Origin: JBMYZL01 sp049610385
GTDB lineage: Bacteria; Bacteroidota; Bacteroidia; Flavobacteriales_D; Sanyastnellaceae
Direction of reading: 5' to 3'
NCBI GenBank assembly: GCA_049610385.1
Contig: JBMYZL010000011.1
Span: forward strand, 26,560-90,559
DNA: 64,000 bases
In this document: piece after piece, positions 1-9,099 of the stretch
Numbering within the stretch: position 1 is the first letter of the stretch
Layout of the letters: every line of letters starts with the position of its first letter
The notes under the pieces: generated by a model
Database searches by the model: none
Told to the model about the DNA's origin: nothing
The model's input: the letters and a program-made list of their open reading frames with translations, nothing else
Program-made: the position numbers and the translations under genes

Positions 1-57
1 TGAAGGTCTTTCTCAAGTGATGAAAACATCTGAAAAAAGCACTAATTTCGTTTGCTC

Positions 58-945
58 ATGGGCATTCCACCAGCTTCTGCCTCGAGATTGACATACGGTG
101 ACACCTCAGTCTGGTTGGAAGGAATGGACTGTCGCTTGTCCCCTCCTGACGAAAGTTTTCCCATTCTACTCGGCCGAGGCCGAATCCAAGGCATATCGAG
201 TCTGACCACACCTTCTTGGGCGCTTGAAGTTCCTGGTAGCAGCCGGGCGATATGGGCGGAATCATTGAAGAAACATGCACCAATTGTTGTGCTGGACTTT
301 CCAGTGGGTGAACAGTCCGAATCCAATTTGGACAAGTGGAAAAACGAAGGGTGGATTCTTCAGAAACGCCACACCCGTTGGCTGGAATTGAAGGGATTTC
401 ACCAAGGAAGTCTGCCCAAACAGAGACGAAAACAATTGCGCCGAGCAGAATCACATGACTGGGTCCTTTCCAAAACCCCAAGCTTACGTGAATTGACGGA
501 TTTGCACAGCACATCAAGAATGCGCAAAAAGATTGCGAATGACCCACGTCAACTCGAATCATTGTGTAAAAATCTGAATGAACGCGAACAATTGTACATC
601 CAAACCATTCTCGATGACCACCGCAAACCGCTGGCTTCGGGCGGATTCATTCCGCAAGGCAAACGTTTGATCTATGCATTTGGTGGTTCTGCATCCCACG
701 ATCAACAATCTTCTTTGGCCGTTATTCAACTTCTCATTTCCGCTATCGAATGTGCAGCGGAGGCCGGCTATGAAATCTTTGATTTTGGGGGGTCTATGGA
801 CCCGGGTGTGGACCAGTTTTACAAGGAATTTGGCGCCCAGATCGTTGACAAATGGCGGGCCATACACGTAGCACAATGGGCTCGTCCTTGGATTCGATGG
901 AGGAGACCGGACTTGCTCGTAGGAAGCAATACCTTTGCTGCATGA
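58..945 (+). CDS. FemAB/GNAT-fold acyltransferase
   Basis: About 295 residues. The C-terminal half has the look of the FemAB-like GNAT fold (BioF2-like): a basic segment LPKQRRKQLRRAE near residue 120, a beta-strand pair near 195-212 ending YAFGGSA, and the motif YEIFDFGGSMDPGVDQFYKEFG near 240-260, which matches the conserved 'DFxGs..pgv..FkkgFG' block of peptidoglycan-bridge or polysaccharide acyltransferases. Members transfer an aminoacyl or acyl group to cell-envelope glycans; the substrate here is unknown. I chose ATG 58; an in-frame TTG at 52 is possible. The stop overlaps the next start (ATGA), so it is translationally coupled to the GWxTD protein and then to a GT2 glycosyltransferase, suggesting an envelope or exopolysaccharide role. 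Confidence 0.7.
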   Translation: MGIPPASASRLTYGDTSVWLEGMDCRLSPPDESFPILLGRGRIQGISSLTTPSWALEVPGSSRAIWAESLKKHAPIVVLDFPVGEQSESNLDKWKNEGWILQKRHTRWLELKGFHQGSLPKQRRKQLRRAESHDWVLSKTPSLRELTDLHSTSRMRKKIANDPRQLESLCKNLNEREQLYIQTILDDHRKPLASGGFIPQGKRLIYAFGGSASHDQQSSLAVIQLLISAIECAAEAGYEIFDFGGSMDPGVDQFYKEFGAQIVDKWRAIHVAQWARPWIRWRRPDLLVGSNTFAA

Positions 946-2483
946 ATGCCACGTGTTCCATCCGCCTTCGCAACGGTTATTTGGCTTTGGCATCTGCATG
1001 GTTGTGGGCCCTGAGTGCGCTGGGACAACAGGCACCAAGCATGCAATTGGACGTCCTGCGTTTTGCGAATGGCGGGACATCACCCTACGTCGAGGTTCAA
1101 GCAGAAATCGAACAGGTTCTGAATGAGGCAGAATGGTCTCATCCCAACCAACCCTTCGCCGAATTGACCATCATCGCCAGCCGCGGTGAGGAAATTCTTC
1201 ATTTCACCAAGACCCGGCTGACCCATTCTTCTGACCCTGCGAATCCTAACAATCCAGGTGACCAAAACTTGTCAGAAGAACGTTTATTGCACATTGAGCG
1301 ATTGCCAGTGACTTCAGGAGCTATATCACTGGAGATCAGCTTGAATCCATTGGCTAAGGAAGGCGACATGGTCTCCCCCACCTCCATGGCTCCGCAATCC
1401 TTTGTTTTGCCGGTGCAAATGCCCACAACAGAAGCCCCTTGGTTTTCTGACATTATGCTTCTTGAAGCTTGGGCAACGGCCTCAGACGAAATCACCATGC
1501 TGACCCGAAGTGGCATAGAAATGCTTCCTTTGGTGGGGTCAACCTTGTCCAAATCAGCCACGGAAGTGCCTTTCTATGTTGAACTTTATGGCACCTCTGA
1601 ATTGGTGGACTCCCTGTTCTTGTTCACAGCCGAATGGCTAGACGAAACAGGTCAACCCATTCCTGAAACCACGCGTTACTTCAGAAAGTCCACTGCTTCA
1701 GTGTTGCCTGTGTTCGAAATCATGCCGTTGCCCGCAGCTTCGAAGGCGATTTTGCCCGCACAACTGCACTTGACGGCAAAGTCGAAACATGGCGACCCCA
1801 TCGCAGAGCGCCATCTTCCTGTGGCTTTTGCGTCTCCAGAAGAAATCAAGGCAGAATCCGAGGCGAATCCTCAGCTCATGCCCTTCATAGCAGCATTTAC
1901 CGATTCGATCACTTTGCTGCGACACATTGAAGATCACCATCCTTTTGGAGACCATGCGGAGCAGAATTTCATCGATCATGTTCTGCCACAGATTGATGTT
2001 CGACAGATGCAAGCGTTTCTGGACGGATTCTGGCGGGCCCATGCACCTGAGAACCCGGAATCAGGTTGGCGCAATTATACCCGTGCCATCGCCTATGTGG
2101 ATTCCACCTATGGTGCTTGCCGACGAGGACGCGGAGCTCGCACGGACATGGGCTATGTTTACCTGCGATATGGTCCACCTAACACCATCGTGCAGCGGCA
2201 CAATGAAACCGAATACTACCCCTATGAGATTTGGCACTATCATCAGACACGGGGCCAAACCAACAAACGCCTCATCTTCATGTGTCCTTCAGCTGTGGCA
2301 GAATGTTTTGACATGCTTCACACAGACATTCGAGGGGAAACATTCAATCCAGACTGGCTGACCATATTGAAAACGCGTGAAAATGGGCTTCGCATCACGG
2401 ACTCACAACTCAATCGTTTGAATCCCCGGCAAAACACCTTTTCTCGTGAAGAACCTGAAGATCTGTTCTTCAATCCCCGATGA
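942..2483 (+). CDS. GWxTD domain-containing exported protein
   Basis: 513 residues. The N-terminus is a signal peptide (hydrophobic stretch ending WALSALGQQ). The C-terminal third carries the GWxTD-family block: FWRAHAP, then GARTDMGYVYLRYGPPNTI and a YPYEIWHYH motif, which define this domain of unknown function in Bacteroidota. The middle looks like beta-sandwich modules. Start ATG 942 overlaps the upstream TGA; the stop overlaps the GT2 start at 2480. Role unknown; exported or periplasmic location is inferred from the signal peptide. Confidence 0.8.
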   Translation: MNATCSIRLRNGYLALASAWLWALSALGQQAPSMQLDVLRFANGGTSPYVEVQAEIEQVLNEAEWSHPNQPFAELTIIASRGEEILHFTKTRLTHSSDPANPNNPGDQNLSEERLLHIERLPVTSGAISLEISLNPLAKEGDMVSPTSMAPQSFVLPVQMPTTEAPWFSDIMLLEAWATASDEITMLTRSGIEMLPLVGSTLSKSATEVPFYVELYGTSELVDSLFLFTAEWLDETGQPIPETTRYFRKSTASVLPVFEIMPLPAASKAILPAQLHLTAKSKHGDPIAERHLPVAFASPEEIKAESEANPQLMPFIAAFTDSITLLRHIEDHHPFGDHAEQNFIDHVLPQIDVRQMQAFLDGFWRAHAPENPESGWRNYTRAIAYVDSTYGACRRGRGARTDMGYVYLRYGPPNTIVQRHNETEYYPYEIWHYHQTRGQTNKRLIFMCPSAVAECFDMLHTDIRGETFNPDWLTILKTRENGLRITDSQLNRLNPRQNTFSREEPEDLFFNPR

Positions 2484-3562
2484 TGAAAGCGTTGCCTCCA
2501 TTGTCTCCTGAAGAAATCGCAGTCGCCATCCTGAACTGGAATGGCTTGCTGCACTTGCAGACTTACCTCCCAACTGTCATCGCAACCAGTGAGGAACATG
2601 CTACGGTGTACGTCATCGATAATGGAAGCACAGACGAATCCCGTGCCTGGGTGACGAAAAATTGTCCTTCCGTTCGGTGGATTCAATTGTCCAAAAATTT
2701 AGGATTTGCCGGAGGGTACAATGCGGGTTTGGTTCAAATTCCAGGCCAAATCCACATTCTCCTCAACTCCGACGTTCGTCCCACCACAGGTTGGATTCCC
2801 CCTGTGATTGAGGCCATGCGAAACCGCGAATACTCTGCCTGTGCTCCGCTCCTTTTGAATGACACAGACCCGGATCTCTTCGAATATGCTGGAGCTGCTG
2901 GTGGGTATATGGATCGCGATGGTTACATGTTTTGCGCGGGGCGAATCTTTGAAGTTTTTGAGTCCAACATGGGGCAATATGATGAAACGCACGAAGTGTT
3001 TTGGGGCAGCGGCGCGGCATTGTTCGTTCGAACCGATGCCTGGCGTGCGATTGGGGGACTCGATGAAGATTTTTTTGCCCACATGGAGGAAATTGATTTG
3101 TGTTGGCGCTTGAAAAATCGCGGACACAGGATTGGGGTTTGTGGAGATGCACATGTTTATCATTTGGGTGGAGGCACCTTGCAAAAGGTCAATCCCTTCA
3201 AAACCTACTTGAACTTCCGCAACAACTTGTTTCTTCTCGTGAAAAACGAACATCACAAAGCGTTGTTGCCCATGCTGATCAAACGCATGACTCTCGATGG
3301 CATCGCAGCTTTCAAGTTTCTTCTCGAGGGGTCATGGGGGCTCTTCTCAGCTGTGTTGAAGGCCCACATTGGCTTTTATCGGATTTTGGGTGCGACCCTT
3401 CAGAAGCGAAAGCGGGAAGTCCGTGCGGTCGAAAATGCTTCCTTTCCGGGTCCTGACCGCGCATACAATCAGTCAGGTCGATACAACCGATCCATATTGA
3501 TGGATTACTTCTACCACGGTCGGGTGACCTTTGATGAGCTCGATGCGGGGGAATTTTCTTGA
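2480..3562 (+). CDS. Family 2 glycosyltransferase (rhamnosyltransferase-like)
   Basis: 360 residues, cytoplasmic or membrane-associated GT-A enzyme. Visible motifs: VAILNWNG at 15-22, VIDNGST near 45-51, LGFAGGYNAG, the nucleotide-sugar/metal motif LNSDV near 93-97, then the acceptor-side block GGLDEDFFAHMEEIDLCWRLKNRGH, which is typical of the WbbL-like GT2 subgroup that transfers rhamnose or a similar sugar to a lipid-linked or surface glycan. The ATG at 2480 overlaps the TGA of the GWxTD gene; a second ATG follows directly at 2483. The acceptor cannot be told from sequence. Confidence 0.88.
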   Translation: MMKALPPLSPEEIAVAILNWNGLLHLQTYLPTVIATSEEHATVYVIDNGSTDESRAWVTKNCPSVRWIQLSKNLGFAGGYNAGLVQIPGQIHILLNSDVRPTTGWIPPVIEAMRNREYSACAPLLLNDTDPDLFEYAGAAGGYMDRDGYMFCAGRIFEVFESNMGQYDETHEVFWGSGAALFVRTDAWRAIGGLDEDFFAHMEEIDLCWRLKNRGHRIGVCGDAHVYHLGGGTLQKVNPFKTYLNFRNNLFLLVKNEHHKALLPMLIKRMTLDGIAAFKFLLEGSWGLFSAVLKAHIGFYRILGATLQKRKREVRAVENASFPGPDRAYNQSGRYNRSILMDYFYHGRVTFDELDAGEFS

Positions 3563-3620
3563 CATCAACAAAGTTTCATTCAACAAACATTGCGTTCGTT
3601 GGAGTTGCTGAGGATTCGGT

Positions 3621-5831
3621 TTGTTGATTCGGGCATTGTCCCCGATCAAACCAACCCCCAACCTCAATGAATCGCCCCCTCAGGGTGATTCCAGCACTTG
3701 GCCTATCGGCTTGAGGTCTCCGATTGTGGGCATCGTCATTGCGGGTTTCATTGGGAATGTGACATGGGAACACAGCCTCCATTGGACTTGGGGACTGGCC
3801 GTCCTGTGGTGTGTTCACCTCGGTTTGGCATGGGGTGGTTCTTGGAAACGGCGAATCCTTATCCATTGGTTACCCGTCGGGTTTGCATTGTTCTTTGGTC
3901 ATTGTCGACGTGGACAGTTTGAACAAGCCTTGGCAGAGCCAAAACGCCCCGTCACCTTGCTGGAATGTGAGTGCATATTGTCGGAGGAAACACCCGATTC
4001 TCTCTGGAGTCGGCGATGGCAGGCTCCTGCAATATGCCGTGCACCCCACCTTGAATCACCTGTCTCCGTGATTTTGAACTCCGATTTCAAACTTCCATTG
4101 AACACTCGAATTCAAGGAACTGCTCGCTGGCAGGCATTTCCATCTGAGGGGGAGTTCAATGTTCGCAACTGGCGTAGATCTCATGGAATGGCGTCGGAAA
4201 TTCACTGGACTTCGTCCTCAGTTGACCACATAGAAACCCTCCCGGCCTCATCATCACAATGGCGAGGTTGGAATGCCCCTCGCATCAGGCAGCGCTTTCA
4301 AGCCAGCTTGAATGACTGGTTTTCGCAAGACGTTACAGGGCTTTTGATGGGATTGGCCATGGGAGACTGCTCAGATTTGCCAGCGCAATGGCGCCTCAAT
4401 TTTCAGAGTGCAGGGCTTGCTCATCTTTTGGCTGTTAGTGGATATCATGTAGGTTTAGTGGGTTTTTTGCCATTGCTGATGAGCCGAAGTCGACGGACAG
4501 CGCTTCGTTGTATGGCCCTGGCAGGTATCCCCTGGATTTGGTCCTTCATTTGGCTTTGTGGATTTCCCGTTTCAGCCGTCAGAAGCGGTTGGATGATCAC
4601 TTTTTGGCTGCTGTCCTCTTGTGGGCGAAACCCCATGTCTGGCTTGCATTGTTGGTCCCTGACGGGCTGGATCATGCTGGTCTCAGACCCTTTGAGCATG
4701 AGCACCATGGGGGCTCAACTCAGCTTCATCGCTGTCTTGGGCATTTTCTTGGGCATCTCCACTTGGCAAGTGCTCTCTCCGAGCCTTCTCCCCATATTTC
4801 GCAAAGCAGGACAGATTATCGTCGTTCCCACAGCCGCCCAGATGGCCACAGCTCCACTGTCGTTGCCCGTTTTTGGCATCTTTCCAATAGCTTTTCTGCC
4901 TTTCAATTGGATTGCAGGGCCCATCATGGGCCTGACAATCCTGGGTCTCTTTTTGTTTTGCGGGTCCATTGGGATTGCCGGAATGCCCATGATCTGGTTG
5001 GTAGAGGGATTGGAAATGTCATGGCAGTGGATTCATTCAAAAATGACGATTTGGCAGCAATTCGAAGGCTCCACATGGGCCACAAAACACCTCCCCAATC
5101 ACGGACTCATCATGTTGACGGCCTCCTGTGCCCTCGCCGCCATGGCGGTTGTGGCACCAGAAGGTGTTCTTCAGAGGAGCATCCGTAGACTGGGAACGGT
5201 TTGCATTTTTGCCACACCCTTTTGTTTCGTTGCATGGCCACAACCCAACCACGATGTGCAGTTGCAATGGACATGGGTTCGATCACCCACACCAGCTTGG
5301 GCCATCCAAGGAAACCCACAAAATTCGGCCGTGCATTGCCTTGCAGTCGATGCGGATGGGCTGTCCCGCTGTCTCCGTTGGGCCGGCGAAAAACAAAAAA
5401 ACGTCCTCTCCGTAGAAATCTTACCTGAGGTGGGGCCGAATCGATCTGTTTGGAAATGTGCGGACAAAAAAAATGCCATCTCTTGGGATGGCAATGGGAT
5501 GGGATCTTGTGAACTCCCTGGTCAATCAAACTTGACTTGGACCGCTTGGCGACCCACCCATTCAGTTGAGGTGAAGCAGTTGAGCCAATGTTTGGTCCAC
5601 ATACCCTTCCCATTCTGGAATGTCCGCAATCGGCAAAATGGCATTGACACGGTTGTTTCGCCGGGAGTAAATGGCCTCGACATAAAATCCGTTCAATTCG
5701 AAAATGCACAAGATGTATCGGTTTTCCACAATTCTCTGGGCGAGGCAAATGCCATGATCCCACATGTAATTGGTCTTCTCGTCCAGTGGCAAGCGATTGA
5801 ATTCTTGGAGATTCATAAGGGTAGTTCTTGA
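3621..5831 (+). CDS. comEC: ComEC/Rec2 family DNA uptake channel protein
   Basis: Up to 736 residues, polytopic inner-membrane protein. N-terminal hydrophobic DUF4131-like part, then the competence domain with the hallmark AHLLAVSGYHVGLVGFLPLL near residue 270 and GFPVSAVRSGWM near 318, followed by many membrane segments to about residue 500 and a soluble tail. ComEC carries single-stranded DNA across the inner membrane in natural transformation. There is no metallo-beta-lactamase domain at the C-terminus, as usual in Bacteroidota. The start is uncertain: two consecutive TTG codons at 3621/3624 sit 7 nt after a GAGG; no ATG lies near the N-terminus in frame. Confidence 0.85.
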   Translation: MLIRALSPIKPTPNLNESPPQGDSSTWPIGLRSPIVGIVIAGFIGNVTWEHSLHWTWGLAVLWCVHLGLAWGGSWKRRILIHWLPVGFALFFGHCRRGQFEQALAEPKRPVTLLECECILSEETPDSLWSRRWQAPAICRAPHLESPVSVILNSDFKLPLNTRIQGTARWQAFPSEGEFNVRNWRRSHGMASEIHWTSSSVDHIETLPASSSQWRGWNAPRIRQRFQASLNDWFSQDVTGLLMGLAMGDCSDLPAQWRLNFQSAGLAHLLAVSGYHVGLVGFLPLLMSRSRRTALRCMALAGIPWIWSFIWLCGFPVSAVRSGWMITFWLLSSCGRNPMSGLHCWSLTGWIMLVSDPLSMSTMGAQLSFIAVLGIFLGISTWQVLSPSLLPIFRKAGQIIVVPTAAQMATAPLSLPVFGIFPIAFLPFNWIAGPIMGLTILGLFLFCGSIGIAGMPMIWLVEGLEMSWQWIHSKMTIWQQFEGSTWATKHLPNHGLIMLTASCALAAMAVVAPEGVLQRSIRRLGTVCIFATPFCFVAWPQPNHDVQLQWTWVRSPTPAWAIQGNPQNSAVHCLAVDADGLSRCLRWAGEKQKNVLSVEILPEVGPNRSVWKCADKKNAISWDGNGMGSCELPGQSNLTWTAWRPTHSVEVKQLSQCLVHIPFPFWNVRNRQNGIDTVVSPGVNGLDIKSVQFENAQDVSVFHNSLGEANAMIPHVIGLLVQWQAIEFLEIHKGSS

Positions 5832-5897
5832 TAATTGTGGTCGTTGACTGCCCTGCTTACGGAATGCATGGCGATTTGGTTTCAGTACATTCGCATT

Positions 5898-6770
5898 ATG
5901 GACTCAGTTCATTTGGTGGAATGCCCCAGAGATGCGATGCAAGGCTGGCCTCATGCCATTTCCACGGCAGACAAATTGGCTTATCACAAGCTTTTGCTTC
6001 AAGTCGGTTTTCAAACCATTGACATCGGGAGTTTTGTCTCGCACAAGGCAGTCCCTCAAATGGCCGATACGCGCAAGGTGTTGCAGGATTTGGCGCATGA
6101 AGGCCTATTGAATCGACCCGATGGTCCCCGACTTTTGACCATTGTCGCCAACATGCGGGGGGCGAAAGACGCCCTGCACATGCCCATGGTAGATGATTTG
6201 GGGTTCCCATATTCCATTTCCGAATCCTTCCAAATGCGAAATGCAGGAACTGGCTTGGAAGAAGCGCATATTCGTTTGAAGGAAATCGCCGAGCGAACTG
6301 ATTTGGGCGGCAAACGATTGGTGGTTTACCTCTCTATGGGGTTTGGCAATCCGTACGGAGATGCTTGGAGTCCGCAATTGCTTGTGGACACGGCGGGGGA
6401 ACTGATAGAAAGCTTGCAATTGCCTGTGATCGCATTGAGCGATACTGTAGGCTCAGCAAAACCCAAAGACATCCAAGAAGCATTCGAGGCTTTGATTCCC
6501 GCTTTTCCCAATGTTGAATTCGGTGCACACCTTCACGCTCAACCCTGGGATGCTCAAACCAAAATCGATGCCGCGTATCAAGGTGGCTGCAGACGTTTCG
6601 ATGGCGCCATCCGTGGTGTCGGGGGGTGCCCCATGTCGGGGAGTGACTTGGTGGGCAACATGCCGACAGAGCAACTCATTTCATTTCTTGAAGAAAAAAA
6701 AGCTTGGAAAATTCAGGATGCACGCGCTTGGTCAGGGGCCCAAGCGTTTGCCGCGGATCTGTTTCAATAA
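5898..6770 (+). CDS. mvaB: Hydroxymethylglutaryl-CoA lyase
   Basis: 290 residues, DRE-TIM metallolyase fold. It cleaves 3-hydroxy-3-methylglutaryl-CoA to acetoacetate and acetyl-CoA, the last step of leucine catabolism. Motifs: ISTADKLAYHKLLLQVGFQTIDIGSFVS (family 'I.t..K..li..L...G...ie..sFvs'), the histidine pair GAHLHAQ, and the signature-like GVGGCPMSG with the active-site cysteine. ATG 5898 (MDSVHLVECPRDAMQG) fits the family N-terminus better than the in-frame starts at 5835 or 5868. A hairpin follows immediately. Confidence 0.85.
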   Translation: MDSVHLVECPRDAMQGWPHAISTADKLAYHKLLLQVGFQTIDIGSFVSHKAVPQMADTRKVLQDLAHEGLLNRPDGPRLLTIVANMRGAKDALHMPMVDDLGFPYSISESFQMRNAGTGLEEAHIRLKEIAERTDLGGKRLVVYLSMGFGNPYGDAWSPQLLVDTAGELIESLQLPVIALSDTVGSAKPKDIQEAFEALIPAFPNVEFGAHLHAQPWDAQTKIDAAYQGGCRRFDGAIRGVGGCPMSGSDLVGNMPTEQLISFLEEKKAWKIQDARAWSGAQAFAADLFQ

Positions 6771-6773
6771 AAA

Positions 6774-6793
6774 AGAGGTCCCGTGGGACCTCT
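6774..6793 (-). terminator. Rho-independent terminator of the ZIP transporter operon
   Basis: Perfect 9-bp palindrome AGAGGTCCC / GGGACCTCT around a 2-nt centre. On the minus strand it is followed by a run of T (plus-strand AAAAAA at 6768-6774), so it is a good intrinsic terminator for the minus-strand ZIP gene 200 bp upstream. On the plus strand it has no T run, but the hairpin abuts the HMG-CoA lyase stop and may also stop readthrough. Confidence 0.7.
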
Positions 6794-6994
6794 GTAATCA
6801 GTTCAGACAATACTCAAAAGCATTCATATCGTATCGATGCCGATGCAGATAGATTTGCTCAAATTTCTGAATATCAATGTGAATGCGATAGTGTTTCATG
6901 GAAGAAGCTTGACAGGCACCTTCTACGCATTTACAAACTCGAATGTTTCAATTCATCGTTAATTCCAACCTGTTTGTCGATATTCCTGTTGCTA
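6794..6994. other. Intergenic stretch, 3' side of both flanking genes
   Basis: 201 bp between the terminator hairpin and the end of the ZIP gene. I see no coding frame, RNA gene or repeat; it is AT-richer than its surroundings and is probably the 3' untranslated part of the minus-strand operon. Confidence 0.4.
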
Positions 6995-7756
6995 TCATAG
7001 CACAGAGACACTGATGCTCAGCAACAAGGCCAAGATGGTTACGGTCAATTTTTGCGCATTGAAACGATGACCATCGGACGTTTCAAACAAGATTGTGGTG
7101 CTGATGTGCATCAAAATGCCAATCAATATGCCTTGTGCCATCATCGGCAAAGTGTTCGTCTGCCCCATTCCATCCATGTGCACAATCCAATCGTAGACCC
7201 ACATCCCAGCAACAGGCATCAATCCAAAAAGGGTCATCAAAGTCCAACGACCCAACCGGGTCAATTCCAAGTCTCGCAACAAACTCATCAACACAACGGC
7301 TACAGGCAATTTGTGAACTGCCAAGCCCAAAAGCAAAGGCCAATTGAGGGTTTCCATATGCAAATGAACGTGGTGGTGCGCATGATCGTGATGAACTTCT
7401 CCTTCGGCAAGCGGCATAGACTCCAAAAAAGCATGCAAACAAAGGCTTATGAACACAGTCCAAGGGATGTGGGTCTTCAATTTGGGCGGATGGGCATGGC
7501 CATGTTCTATGCCCTGAGACAGATACTCCAGTGCAATTTGGATCAAAAAGCCCACAAGCACCCACAAACCCACCTCCGGTCCCAAAGCATAAGCTTCAGG
7601 AACCAAATGTGTGAAAATCAAGCCGATCAGAAATGCACCTCCAAAAGCCAAGACCAAGGGCATACTTTGTTGCAGAGACTTGCCGAACAAATCATGAAGG
7701 CCCGCACCCAGCCAAGCAATGGCCAACAGCACAAATCCAGTCACAATCAACATCAT
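6995..7756 (-). CDS. ZIP family divalent metal transporter
   Basis: 253 residues with about eight membrane segments. ZIP hallmarks are visible: a metal-ligand helix HAFLESMPL (equivalent to HxxxE of TM4) and HKLPVAVVLMSLL (TM5), plus a His-rich cytosolic loop HHDHAHHHVHLH between them that would bind zinc. Predicted to import Zn(II) or related metals. ATG overlaps the TGA of the upstream methyltransferase by 4 bp, so the two form an operon ended by the hairpin at 6774-6793. Confidence 0.85.
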   Translation of the reverse strand: MMLIVTGFVLLAIAWLGAGLHDLFGKSLQQSMPLVLAFGGAFLIGLIFTHLVPEAYALGPEVGLWVLVGFLIQIALEYLSQGIEHGHAHPPKLKTHIPWTVFISLCLHAFLESMPLAEGEVHHDHAHHHVHLHMETLNWPLLLGLAVHKLPVAVVLMSLLRDLELTRLGRWTLMTLFGLMPVAGMWVYDWIVHMDGMGQTNTLPMMAQGILIGILMHISTTILFETSDGHRFNAQKLTVTILALLLSISVSVL

Positions 7757-8529
7757 TTTTCAAAAATCAACAAGGTTCGAGGACTCTGTGCATTCCAATC
7801 GCCGAGCTCGTAATCCCCGAAACAAGAGTGCAAATGAAAACCAAAACGGCTTGCCATCCGCACGAGGTCATCCCGATGAAAAGCCCGAACCCGCTCGTGA
7901 TGCCATTCTTCACCTCCTTTGACTTCGTATCGAATGGCTTTTTCTATCCACCCCTTGTGGATGCGCCTCCACAGTTCGAAAGTCATCGTCCCCCGTTCAA
8001 CCACTTCATGAGAAACCAATCGACTTCGAACCTGATCAACATTCAAAAAATCGAGAACCAACATTCCCTTGGATGACAACGCATCGAAAAAATTGCTCAG
8101 GGTTTGTTCATGTTCTTCATCCGTTTGAAAATAACCAAAGCTGGTGAACAACAATGTGATCACATCAAAAGGAGCATGTCGCATAACATCCGATGACACG
8201 CGCATGTCTCCCACAAAGAATTGCAGGGAATTCTCTGGCACTCGAGAATCCGGCACCATTTCTTTGGCTTGCTGAATGCTGTTGGCCGCCAAATCCATTC
8301 CTTTTACCAGCAAGCCGTGTTGGGCAAATCTCAACGCGTGCCGACCTGCACCGCAGGCACACTCCAACATTGGGCCATCCAATGAGTCAGGAAACACCTC
8401 AGCGACCAGTCGATCAACAAAATGATTCGCCTCATTTTGATCTCGTGGTCCATACAATTGATGGTAGGCCGGCGTGTTGAACCAACTCGCGAACCAATCG
8501 TTGGGTATTTTCCACAATTCGTGTTGCAT
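7753..8529 (-). CDS. Class I SAM-dependent methyltransferase
   Basis: 258 residues. The SAM-binding motif I is MLECACGAGRHALRFAQHG (family 'vLDlGCGtGrhal'), followed by the acidic strand-2 end VKGMDLAANSI and the motif FDVITLLFTSFGYFQ. This belongs to the small-molecule methyltransferase superfamily (methyltransf_25-like); the substrate is unknown. ATG 8529 gives MQHELWKIPNDWF, a family-like N-terminus; longer in-frame TTG starts overlap the divergent gene. First gene of a two-gene operon with the ZIP transporter. Confidence 0.8.
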   Translation of the reverse strand: MQHELWKIPNDWFASWFNTPAYHQLYGPRDQNEANHFVDRLVAEVFPDSLDGPMLECACGAGRHALRFAQHGLLVKGMDLAANSIQQAKEMVPDSRVPENSLQFFVGDMRVSSDVMRHAPFDVITLLFTSFGYFQTDEEHEQTLSNFFDALSSKGMLVLDFLNVDQVRSRLVSHEVVERGTMTFELWRRIHKGWIEKAIRYEVKGGEEWHHERVRAFHRDDLVRMASRFGFHLHSCFGDYELGDWNAQSPRTLLIFEK

Positions 8530-8583
8530 TACTCTTGAATTCCTGGGCACAAGTTCACAAATAACACGCGTAGTTTGGCACAC

Positions 8584-9099
8584 ATGAAATGGCCAGCCCA
8601 AGCGGTTCCAAAAGACGGGCAAATCGAGTTCTCATTCCATGGCAAAATGGATGTGCAAACTTCTGAGTTGATCATTGACCAAATGGAAAGAAAAATGGCC
8701 CATTCGCAAGTTGAAAAGAGGGTCATGCGTGTGGTGATTGAAATGGTTCAAAATCTGCATCACCATGCGGATCCCAATCGGGCCCAAGAATCGAGGTTTC
8801 TTTGCATCAAACGTCCAACAAGTTGGCTGGTGAGCACGGCCAATGCGATACAACCTGAGAAAGCGAAAGATTTGAAGACGCGGATTGAGCGACTGGCCAA
8901 TTTGGATTCGGACGCACTGCGAACCATTCGCCGCGAACACTTGTACAACTGCTCACGAACGCCACATGGTGGCGGCGGGGTTGGCTTGCTCGAAATTCAC
9001 CACAAATCAGCAGGAGAAGTCTGGCTCGAGTTCATTCCATCCACCCGAGATTCTCAATTGTCAGTCCTCACAGCAGAAATCCATGACAACCATGAATGA
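8584..9099 (+). CDS. SiaB-like protein kinase (DUF6272)
   Basis: 171 residues. It resembles the SiaB/DUF6272 family: GHKL-related kinases acting on the partner SiaC. Visible: QTSELIIDQMERKM, VVIEMVQNLHHHA (an N-box-like 'E.vqNi..Ha' with the Mg/ATP Asn), and a Gly-rich GGGGVGLLEIHHKS lid. The start ATG 8584 is preferred over TTG 8575. It overlaps the SiaC-like gene, a pairing known from SiaB-SiaC switch systems; the phosphatase SiaA and cyclase SiaD of the Pseudomonas system are not in this window. Divergent from the methyltransferase operon across 54 bp. Confidence 0.75.
   Translation: MKWPAQAVPKDGQIEFSFHGKMDVQTSELIIDQMERKMAHSQVEKRVMRVVIEMVQNLHHHADPNRAQESRFLCIKRPTSWLVSTANAIQPEKAKDLKTRIERLANLDSDALRTIRREHLYNCSRTPHGGGGVGLLEIHHKSAGEVWLEFIPSTRDSQLSVLTAEIHDNHE

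Noticed and set aside
7052..7813. 253-codon open frame on the plus strand, rich in His and Gln
   Set aside because: It is the antisense of the ZIP transporter, whose membrane and His-loop motifs are clear; the plus-strand translation has no fold-like pattern.
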